Below, one piece after another: positions 1 to 5,160 of a stretch of DNA of 5,160 bases. The stretch spans positions 1-5,160 of the forward strand of contig CACZNZ010000114.1 in assembly GCA_902782625.1 (NCBI GenBank), written 5' to 3'. A model generated the notes under the pieces. It did no database searches. It was not told the DNA's origin and worked only from the letters and a program-made list of their open reading frames with translations. A program made the translations under genes and the position numbers. Source of the DNA: an uncultured Lachnospiraceae bacterium (lineage in GTDB: Bacteria > Bacillota > Clostridia > Lachnospirales > Lachnospiraceae). Positions within the stretch are counted from its first letter, which is position 1, and every line of letters begins with the position of its first letter.

Positions 1-1
1 C

Positions 2-52
2 AATATGACATTGAACGAAATCGTACGCATCAAGGAGATGTGGGATATTTAG
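2..52 (+). CDS. C-terminal end of an upstream gene (partial, unidentified)
   Basis: The reading frame starting at base 2 is open from the window edge to a TAG at 50-52 and gives the 16-residue tail NMTLNEIVRIKEMWDI. It looks like a plausible amphipathic protein end with ordinary codon choice. A perfect inverted repeat starts 12 bases after the stop, as expected for a gene end. The product cannot be identified from so few residues. There is a rival: the frame starting at base 1 stays open until a TGA at 136-138, which overlaps the ATG of the next gene. That reading would run through both the palindrome and the next gene's ribosome site, so I prefer the shorter one. Confidence 0.5.
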   Translation, partial: NMTLNEIVRIKEMWDI

Positions 53-64
53 TCAGACTGGATC

Positions 65-97
65 AACTGTCGCAATATTGCGACAGTTTCCTTTTGT
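65..97 (+). terminator. Perfect 24-base palindrome with T-rich trail, probable terminator
   Basis: Bases 65-88 are a perfect inverted repeat: arm AACTGTCGCAAT followed directly by its reverse complement. As RNA it would fold into a stem of about 10 pairs with an ATAT loop. It is followed by TTTCCTTTTGT-like sequence, a broken rather than clean T-run. The place, just after the TAG at 52 and before the ribosome site at 121, fits an intrinsic terminator of the upstream gene. Because the symmetry is perfect and the T-run weak, a regulator-binding operator ahead of the DUF975 gene is the main alternative. Confidence 0.6.
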
Positions 98-134
98 ACG
101 CTGAGGCTTTGAAAAGAGACAGGAGGCATAAAGA

Positions 135-881
135 ATGAATCTTGGTGCAGATAATTATAAAATGATAGCAAGAGATGCCTTAAAAGGACATTGGGGAAGT
201 GCTGTGATTGCCGGAATGATTGCGGTATGGCTTGGAGCATTTGCTACTTCTTTCGGATCGCTGTGTGAATATGCGGCAGGAACTTCTATCGCTATCTATT
301 TTCTGGAAGGAATTCCAGGGTATATGATGATACTGCTTACCATCGTCATCCTTTGTTCTCTGTTTTATTTTTTCATAGGAAGTATGATAAGGCTTGGCTA
401 TATTGATTATAATCTGGCTTTGCTTGATCGGAGGAAGGCGGCCATTCGAAGACTGTTCGCTCATTTCCCTTCCATCTGGAGAATGATCCTGGTAAAGATC
501 ATGTATTTCTTCATCATATCTCTTTCTACTTTAATGTTGATCATACCGGGGATTATATCGATTTATTCCTATGCTATGGTTCCTTATGTTTTAGAAGAGA
601 AACCAGGTTATTCCATAAGCCGGATTTTCAGGGCATCAAGAAGGATCATGCAGGGACATAAATGGCAGTTATTCAAACTCCGGTTCAGCTTCCTTGGGTG
701 GAACATTCTCGGCCTGCTGACATTAGGTCTGGGCTTCCTGTTCATCATCCCTTACCGCTATGCTGCAGAAGCAGCTTTCTACAATGAGATTTCAGGAAGA
801 GCAGACGCTTATTACAAACGTGATAAAAAGATCAGCGAAGAAGATCTTTTTGAAGATGAAGACGAAGAAGAGGAAGAGTAA
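135..881 (+). CDS. DUF975 family integral membrane protein with acidic C-terminal tail
   Basis: The 248-residue product matches the DUF975 family of multi-pass membrane proteins, whose function is unknown. The N-terminus has the usual cytosolic start with an R-x-x-L-K-G-x-W pattern (RDALKGHW, 13-20). Hydrophobic segments lie at about 22-43, 61-88, 117-152 and 186-208. The family signature is in the second half: IPGIISIYSYAM (137-148), a Pro-rich turn (EEKPGYS), a basic stretch with RIMQGHKW (170-177), then FSFLGWN and LTLGLGFLFIIPYRYA (195-210), ending in AAFYNEI. The tail is striking: 12 of the last 14 residues are Asp or Glu. The ATG at 135 has AGGAGG (121-126) 8 bases upstream, which fixes the start. 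No convincing promoter is visible in the short upstream gap, so transcription may begin before the window or be read-through. A hairpin follows the stop, so the gene appears to end its own transcript. Confidence 0.9.
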   Translation: MNLGADNYKMIARDALKGHWGSAVIAGMIAVWLGAFATSFGSLCEYAAGTSIAIYFLEGIPGYMMILLTIVILCSLFYFFIGSMIRLGYIDYNLALLDRRKAAIRRLFAHFPSIWRMILVKIMYFFIISLSTLMLIIPGIISIYSYAMVPYVLEEKPGYSISRIFRASRRIMQGHKWQLFKLRFSFLGWNILGLLTLGLGFLFIIPYRYAAEAAFYNEISGRADAYYKRDKKISEEDLFEDEDEEEEE

Positions 882-896
882 CCGATAGACATTATT

Positions 897-929
897 GGCC
901 ATGCTTTTATGTGTGGCCTCTTTTATTTT
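897..929 (+). terminator. Intrinsic terminator after the DUF975 gene
   Basis: GGCCATGC (897-904) pairs with GTGTGGCC (911-918) around the loop TTTTAT. Two of the eight pairs are G-U wobbles. The T-rich trail TCTTTTATTTT follows at once (919-929). It begins 15 bases after the TAA and lies before the next promoter, so it separates the membrane-protein gene from the metH operon. Confidence 0.85.
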
Positions 930-951
930 GCCAAGAGTGCAAAATATTTTC

Positions 952-980
952 TTGAAACACTGATACTGTTTTGCTAAAAT
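952..980 (+). promoter_or_regulatory. Sigma-A promoter of the 1014-5088 operon
   Basis: The -35 box TTGAAA (952-957) and -10 box TAAAAT (975-980) are separated by 17 bases. The -10 box is preceded by TGC (972-974), an extended -10 element. An A/T-rich palindrome AAAATATTTT (941-950) sits directly upstream of the -35 box and could serve as an UP element. Transcription should start near 986-988, leaving a leader of only about 27 bases before the ATG at 1014, with the ribosome site AGAAAGGA at 998-1005. Confidence 0.85.
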
Positions 981-1013
981 AAAACATCATTATTTATAGA
1001 AAGGATAACAATC

Positions 1014-1724
1014 ATGGAGATTTTAGGAAAACAAATAAATGACAGGACGGAAGCGATTGTCAATGACATTACTTCTAAGCTGGTTTATCCTGTGGAGTAC
1101 AGAAAGATGAATGTGAACAGTCAGGAGGATCTGGAACATCCGGTCGCAATGGATAATGGTCAGAAAAAGTTTCTGATCTGTATAGACAATGATCTTTCTG
1201 ATGAACTATTTGAAAATGCACTGATCAGAGATCTGATTTACTGTCAGCAGATGAACGACAATGTGCCCATCCTGCAGGCAAAATCCGAGCAGGATCTGGA
1301 TGCCCGTCAGGTCGCAATGATGATCAGTTCCGTAATCATGGATATCGATATGGAGAACAAGCTGAAAGCTTATGGCATGCATCTTGATGATGTAGATACA
1401 ATGCGGCTTGCTGATCTTTTCGATTTTCTGAAAGCGGGGATGTCAGAATACAACAGACCTCTTTACCACAACCTGACAGGGCTTCAGGTTACGCTTCTGC
1501 TTATGACATCATCCAAACCTAAAAATGTAGAAGATATTATTCAGACATTCCATCTGTCCGATCCGGAAGCTATGGAACTGATTGATAAATACGTAGATAT
1601 TATTGATCGATATGGTGTCAATGACAAGCGCTCCATGATGCGATGCATGAGAAAAATGGCTGTCGCATCCGGCATGAAAGGGAGAATGCTGTTAGAATAT
1701 GACGGACGTGTCAGTGAGGTATAA
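1014..1724 (+). CDS. Unrecognised methionine-rich protein, first gene of the metH operon
   Basis: I do not recognise this 236-residue protein. It has no signal peptide and no obvious membrane segment, so it is probably cytosolic. By hand count it has 19 methionines (about 8%), against about 4% in the MetH encoded next and about 1% in the glycosyltransferase. Three cysteines are seen (56, 77, 211). The N-terminal half has a strand-like FLICID (53-58), a helix around 61-80, then VPILQ and a helix (96-119) ending in LKAYGMHLDD. The C-terminal half looks helical, with a basic, Met-rich patch SMMRCMRKMA (207-216). The spacing of residues 66-125 loosely recalls small zinc peptidases, but no HExxH is present. 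The ATG has AAGGA 8 bases upstream and a strong promoter before that. The stop is 2 bases from metH, whose ribosome site lies in this gene's last codons, so the two are probably translationally coupled. The gene is real; its role is unknown. Confidence 0.85.
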   Translation: MEILGKQINDRTEAIVNDITSKLVYPVEYRKMNVNSQEDLEHPVAMDNGQKKFLICIDNDLSDELFENALIRDLIYCQQMNDNVPILQAKSEQDLDARQVAMMISSVIMDIDMENKLKAYGMHLDDVDTMRLADLFDFLKAGMSEYNRPLYHNLTGLQVTLLLMTSSKPKNVEDIIQTFHLSDPEAMELIDKYVDIIDRYGVNDKRSMMRCMRKMAVASGMKGRMLLEYDGRVSEV

Positions 1725-1726
1725 AA

Positions 1727-4168
1727 ATGACCAGAGAAGCGTTGTTTCGAAGAATAGAACAAAGGCCGCTCATTCTTGACGGAGCAACCGGATCCAATCT
1801 GCAGAAGGCAGGTATGCCGGCAGGTGTATGCCCGGAATTATGGATCCTTGATCACCCTGAAGTTCTAATAGATCTTCAGAAACATTTTGTAGAAGCCGGG
1901 ACAGATATTTTGTATGCTCCGACTTTTTCGGCAAACAGAATCAAACTTGAAGAATACGGAATCCGTGACCGGATCAAAGAGATCAATCAACGACTGGTCG
2001 GACTGTCAAAAGAAGCTGCAGGAGACAGGGCACTGGTTGCGGGAGATCTTACCATGACAGGTATCTCTCTGGCACCGATCGGTACAATGACTTTTGAACG
2101 TCTGGTGGACATTTACAAAGAGCAGGCCGGATACCAGCTGGAAGCAGGTGTAGATCTGTTTGTGGTTGAAACCATGATGTCTCTGGCAGAAACCAGAGCC
2201 GCAGTCATTGCAATCAAAGAAATCTGTGACCTTCCGGTGATGGCTTCTATGACTTATCAGGAGGACGGAAAGACACTGTACGGCACAGATCCTGTGACAG
2301 CAGTTGTTGTTTTGCAAAGCCTTGGTGCAGATGTGATCGGCGTCAACTGTTCGACCGGCCCGGCACAGATGCGCACTATCGTAGAGAGTATGAAGGAATA
2401 TGCCAATGTGCCTATTCTTGTGAAACCCAATGCAGGTCTTCCGGTATTACAGGGTGAAGTGACCGTCTATCCTATGGAAGCTGAAGAATTTGCTTCTTAC
2501 GGCCCGGCTCTTGTAGAAGCAGGTGCAGGTCTGATCGGTGGCTGCTGTGGAACTACCCCTTCCCATATCCGTTTGCTTCGGCAGGCTGTAGAAGGTTTAA
2601 AGCCAACAGCACCGGAAAATAAACATCCGATGGTAATTGCTTCTGAGAGGAAATGTCAGGAGATTTCTCTGGAAGGACCTTTTCTTGTGATTGGAGAGCG
2701 AATCAATCCTACTGGAAAGAAACGATTAAAGCAGGAATTAAAAGACGGTCTGTTTGATCTGGTAGAGGAAATGGCTGTTTCGCAGGAAGAGATGGGCGCT
2801 CATATCCTGGATGTCAATATGGGAACAGAGGGTATTGACGAGAAGCAAATGATGCTCCAGGCGATAGAAAGACTTTCTATGGTGACGAGTCTTCCTTTGT
2901 GTATAGATACCAGTTCTGTGGAAGTGATGGAAGCCGCTCTTCGCAGTTATCCTGGAAGAGCACTGATCAATTCCATTTCTCTGGAAAAACATAAGATCGA
3001 TGCACTGCTTCCTCTGGTAAAAAAATATGGAGCCATGTTTATTCTTCTTCCATTGTCTGACAAAGGGCTTCCAGAGAGTCTGGAAGAAAAGAAACAAATT
3101 ATACGAAAAATCCTTGAAGAATCAGAAAAAATCGGCATTCAAAAAGACCAGGTTCTTGTGGATGGTCTGGTGACAACAGTCGGAGCCAATAAACAGGCAG
3201 CGCTTGAAACATTGGAGACCATCCGATACTGCAAGCATTCCCTTGGTCTTTGTACTACAGCGGGACTGTCCAATATTTCGTTTGGCCTTCCTGAAAGGCC
3301 GTTTGTGAATGGAGCATTTGTATCTATGGCGATTGCCGCAGGCTTAAGCTGTGCTATCGCCAATCCGTCCAATGCTTTACTGATGGGACTGGCTTTTGCT
3401 TCGGATCTTCTTCAGAATAAAGAAGACGCAGATAATCATTATATAAGACAGATTGAAAGAATGGGACCCGTCAGTCAGAATATGACGAAGGCTGAGAAAA
3501 ATCCTGCCGTAAACACAAAAAAAGAGCAGAATCCTCCTGTATTCGAGGCTGTTTTAAAAGGTAACAGAGACAGGATTACAGAAATTGTGGATCTTGAACT
3601 TGCCAAAGGGACTACGCCATCCTGTATTTTAGAGACAATGCTGATTCCTGCCATCAATCAGGTAGGTGAATTGTTTGAGCAGCAAAAATATTTTCTGCCG
3701 CAACTGATTTCCGGCGCACAGACCATGGAGAAAGCAGTTGCTCATCTTGAACCGATGATGCAGGCAGGAAAAGACAAAAAAGAACTGCCGCCTATCGTCA
3801 TTGCCACGGTAGAGGGAGATATCCATGATATCGGGAAAAACCTGGTAGCTTTGATGCTTAGAAATTACGGATATCCTGTTTACGATCTTGGAAAAGATGT
3901 ACCTGCCGAGACGATAATGGCTGCGGCAAAAGAACATAAAGCAGCTGTAATCGCGCTGTCGGCATTGATGACGACGACCATGATGCGTATGAAAGACACA
4001 GTGAATCTTAGAAATCAGGAAAACTCAGATGTAAAGATCATTATCGGCGGTGCCGTAACTACGCAGGAATTCGCAGATGAAATCGGTGCAGACGGGTATT
4101 CCGCAGATGCTGCAGGGGCGGTCAGACTGGTCGAAAAAATACTTGGACAATTGGAAGAACAGGAGTAA
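1727..4168 (+). CDS. metH: Cobalamin-dependent methionine synthase, short form without reactivation domain
   Basis: This cytosolic enzyme moves the methyl group of 5-methyl-tetrahydrofolate, via methylcobalamin, to homocysteine, giving methionine. The domains run in the standard order over 813 residues. The homocysteine domain (about 10-290) begins LDGATGSNLQ and carries the three zinc-binding cysteines, Cys208 in GVNCS and Cys273-Cys274 in GGCCGTTP. The pterin domain (about 318-565) has GERINPTG (323-330), DVNMG (362-366), CIDTSS (392-397) and GLSNISFGLP (513-522). A Lys-rich linker (about 583-603) leads to the helical B12 cap (about 604-680). The Rossmann B12 domain (about 688-810) has DIHDIG (698-703) with His700 as predicted cobalt ligand, SALMTT (745-750) and IIGGA (772-776). 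The AdoMet-binding reactivation domain of the about 1,227-residue E. coli enzyme is absent, as is common in Clostridia. The ATG follows GTGAGG at 1714-1719. No riboswitch precedes the operon. Confidence 0.97.
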   Translation: MTREALFRRIEQRPLILDGATGSNLQKAGMPAGVCPELWILDHPEVLIDLQKHFVEAGTDILYAPTFSANRIKLEEYGIRDRIKEINQRLVGLSKEAAGDRALVAGDLTMTGISLAPIGTMTFERLVDIYKEQAGYQLEAGVDLFVVETMMSLAETRAAVIAIKEICDLPVMASMTYQEDGKTLYGTDPVTAVVVLQSLGADVIGVNCSTGPAQMRTIVESMKEYANVPILVKPNAGLPVLQGEVTVYPMEAEEFASYGPALVEAGAGLIGGCCGTTPSHIRLLRQAVEGLKPTAPENKHPMVIASERKCQEISLEGPFLVIGERINPTGKKRLKQELKDGLFDLVEEMAVSQEEMGAHILDVNMGTEGIDEKQMMLQAIERLSMVTSLPLCIDTSSVEVMEAALRSYPGRALINSISLEKHKIDALLPLVKKYGAMFILLPLSDKGLPESLEEKKQIIRKILEESEKIGIQKDQVLVDGLVTTVGANKQAALETLETIRYCKHSLGLCTTAGLSNISFGLPERPFVNGAFVSMAIAAGLSCAIANPSNALLMGLAFASDLLQNKEDADNHYIRQIERMGPVSQNMTKAEKNPAVNTKKEQNPPVFEAVLKGNRDRITEIVDLELAKGTTPSCILETMLIPAINQVGELFEQQKYFLPQLISGAQTMEKAVAHLEPMMQAGKDKKELPPIVIATVEGDIHDIGKNLVALMLRNYGYPVYDLGKDVPAETIMAAAKEHKAAVIALSALMTTTMMRMKDTVNLRNQENSDVKIIIGGAVTTQEFADEIGADGYSADAAGAVRLVEKILGQLEEQE
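4161..4165 (+). promoter_or_regulatory. Ribosome site of the glycosyltransferase gene inside the end of metH
   Basis: AGGAG lies within the last two sense codons of metH (CAG GAG), just before its TAA at 4166-4168 and 8 bases before the ATG at 4174. This placement fixes the glycosyltransferase start and suggests its translation is helped by ribosomes finishing metH. Confidence 0.8.
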
Positions 4169-4173
4169 AACAC

Positions 4174-5088
4174 ATGAAGATAGATGTGATTATCCCTACA
4201 TATAAACCGGATCTAAAACTTGACAGAAACCTTCGCATGCTGAAAAAACAGACCGTAAGGGCTGATAAAATTCTTCTGATCAACACGGAAGAGAGTCTTT
4301 TTCACAGTGAGGTTTTCTCCTCACTTTTGCAAGGGGAGATTATTCATATTACCAAATCTGAATTCGACCATGGCGGGACGAGGAACAAAGCGGCAGCTTC
4401 CTGTGATGCAGATATTATTGTTCTGCTGACACAGGATGCGATCCCTGCCGATGAACATCTTATAGAAAATCTTATCAAACCGTTTGAAGATGAAGAAGTA
4501 TGCGCCGTTTACGGCAGACAGATGGCAGATAAGAAAGATAATCCCGTAGAGGCCTACACAAGGCGATTCAATTATCCTCCGGAAAGCCGGATAAAATCAG
4601 CCAAAGATCTTCCTGAACTAGGAATCAAGACATTCTTTTGTTCTAATGTCTGTGCAGCTTACAGGAAATCTGTTTATGACGAACTGGGAGGATTTCCTCT
4701 TCATACGATATTCAATGAGGATATGATATTTGCATCCAGACTGATTGAGCATGGCAAAAAAATTGCCTATGCGGCAGATGCCAAAGTCTGGCACTGGCAT
4801 AATTATACGGCAAAAGAGCAGTTTAAGAGAAACTTTGATCTGGCGGTGTCTCAGGTCGATTACGGCGGATTGTTTACAAAGGTAAAATCTGAGTCCGAAG
4901 GAATCCGACTGGTCAAAAAAACTTTGCAGTATTTCATCAGAAAAAAACAGTTTTCTCTGATTCCTTCCATTGTTATTACGAACGGGGCCAAATATCTGGG
5001 TTATCTTCTTGGGAAGAATTACAGAAAGCTTCCCAGATGGCTGATCCCAAAATTATCACTAAATCCGCACTACTGGGACGAAACTTGA
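4174..5088 (+). CDS. Family 2 glycosyltransferase, rhamnosyltransferase-like
   Basis: The 304-residue product is a GT-A fold family 2 glycosyltransferase. It starts with the usual nucleotide-sugar strand DVIIPTYKP (4-12). FDHGGTRN (64-71), TQDAIP (86-91; Asp88 in the metal/nucleotide position usually filled by DxD), YGRQ (113-116), FNYPPES (132-138), IKTFFCSN (151-158), GGF and NEDM (181-184, likely catalytic-base region) follow in order. HWHNY (207-211) and RNFD (219-222) complete a pattern I associate with enzymes annotated as rhamnosyltransferases in surface polysaccharide assembly. The exact donor and acceptor cannot be read from sequence. There are no clear membrane spans; the basic, mildly hydrophobic C-terminal region (about 252-293) may hold it at the inner membrane face, where such enzymes build lipid-linked sugars. 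It starts 5 bases after metH and probably shares its transcript. Length and motifs look intact. Family is confident; sugar specificity is a guess. Confidence 0.92.
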   Translation: MKIDVIIPTYKPDLKLDRNLRMLKKQTVRADKILLINTEESLFHSEVFSSLLQGEIIHITKSEFDHGGTRNKAAASCDADIIVLLTQDAIPADEHLIENLIKPFEDEEVCAVYGRQMADKKDNPVEAYTRRFNYPPESRIKSAKDLPELGIKTFFCSNVCAAYRKSVYDELGGFPLHTIFNEDMIFASRLIEHGKKIAYAADAKVWHWHNYTAKEQFKRNFDLAVSQVDYGGLFTKVKSESEGIRLVKKTLQYFIRKKQFSLIPSIVITNGAKYLGYLLGKNYRKLPRWLIPKLSLNPHYWDET

Positions 5089-5114
5089 CAGAAACAAGAC
5101 ATGTAAGGTATCAT
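5085..5114 (+). promoter_or_regulatory. Predicted sigma-A promoter overlapping the glycosyltransferase stop
   Basis: A perfect -35 hexamer TTGACA (5085-5090) spans the TGA stop of the glycosyltransferase gene. A one-mismatch -10 box TATCAT (5109-5114) follows after 18 bases. Another -10-like TATACT occurs at 5120-5125 but lacks a good -35 partner. The start of transcription would be near 5121, shortly before the ribosome site at 5138. Confidence 0.65.
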
Positions 5115-5137
5115 ACTGCTATACTATGTACTTTTTC

Positions 5138-5144
5138 AGGAGGG
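5138..5144 (+). promoter_or_regulatory. Strong ribosome site of the next gene
   Basis: AGGAGGG is an almost ideal Shine-Dalgarno sequence. It decides between two possible starts: the ATG at 5145 touches it and is too close, while the TTG at 5153 has a good spacing of about 8-9 bases. Confidence 0.7.
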
Positions 5145-5152
5145 ATGAATCT

Positions 5153-5160
5153 TTGGAAAA
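5153..5160 (+). CDS. Start of a downstream gene, probable TTG start (partial)
   Basis: Only the first codons are in the window: TTG GAA and two bases of a third. The TTG is placed about 8 bases after AGGAGGG and downstream of a predicted promoter, so a gene start here is likely. The rival ATG at 5145, in another frame, sits only one base from the AGGAGG core. The product cannot be told. Since it follows a glycosyltransferase it could belong to a surface-sugar locus, but having its own promoter weakens that. Confidence 0.45.

Noticed and set aside
65..88. The palindrome as a GlnR/TnrA or LexA site
   Set aside because: It has TGT and ACA ends, but the inner positions do not fit TGTNA-N7-TNACA, and it does not fit the Firmicute LexA box.
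1..138. An alternative upstream frame ending at TGA 136-138, overlapping the DUF975 ATG
   Set aside because: The ATGA overlap is tempting, but this frame would code through a perfect hairpin and the AGGAGG site. The frame ending at 52, just before the hairpin, is the simpler gene end.
1003..1012. GGATAACAAT, similar to part of the E. coli lac operator
   Set aside because: It lacks the matching other half and is explained by the ribosome site region; chance resemblance.
1014..1724. The unknown protein as a stand-alone MetH reactivation domain
   Set aside because: I see none of the Arg/Gly/Tyr-Pro-type AdoMet-binding motifs of that domain, so position next to metH alone is not enough.
2006..2317. 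Long reverse-strand open frames inside metH (also near 2738-3097 and 3629-3937)
   Set aside because: Their translations are rich in His, Cys, Phe and Arg, without recognisable motifs or good ribosome sites, as expected for shadows of a confidently identified gene.
5098..5136. Possible terminator after the glycosyltransferase: ACAT/ATGT and GTAT/ATAC pairs followed by TTTTT
   Set aside because: The stem is short, A/T-rich and interrupted by unequal bulges, and it overlaps a better-supported promoter.

Overview
The window looks like chromosomal DNA from a low-to-moderate-GC Clostridia-type Firmicute, most likely a gut Lachnospiraceae relative. The support is strong AGGAGG-type ribosome sites, A/T-rich sigma-A promoters, a DUF975 membrane protein and a short (about 800-residue) methionine synthase of the clostridial kind. 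This placement is inferred from gene style; there is no rRNA or marker gene to confirm it. All real genes lie on the + strand. I see no tRNA, rRNA, CRISPR array, insertion sequence, phage gene or long repeat.

Layout. Positions 1-52 hold the last residues of an upstream gene. A perfect 24-base palindrome (65-88) with a T-rich trail follows and is probably its terminator. Positions 135-881 encode a DUF975 multi-pass membrane protein with a strongly acidic tail, closed by a hairpin terminator at 897-929. A clear promoter (TTGAAA, 17-base spacer, extended TG-TAAAAT, 952-980) then drives what looks like a three-gene operon. Its members are an unrecognised 236-residue methionine-rich protein (1014-1724), cobalamin-dependent methionine synthase MetH (1727-4168) and a family 2 glycosyltransferase resembling rhamnosyltransferases (4174-5088). 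The gaps are only 2 and 5 bases. A second promoter (TTGACA, 18-base spacer, TATCAT) begins inside the stop region of the glycosyltransferase gene and leads to a ribosome site and the probable start of another gene, cut off at the window edge.

How the genes fit together. MetH makes methionine from homocysteine and methyl-tetrahydrofolate using B12. It has the homocysteine, folate, cap and B12 domains but not the C-terminal reactivation domain, so the cell must reactivate it with a separate protein not seen here. The predicted leader before the operon is too short for a SAM, B12 or T-box riboswitch. The most promising unknown is the 236-residue protein translated just ahead of MetH. It is about 8% methionine by hand count, and part of its layout faintly recalls a metallopeptidase fold without the metal-binding residues. 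The glycosyltransferase shows no obvious functional link to methionine synthesis and may simply share the transcript. Apart from that unknown protein, the region looks like ordinary core genome.
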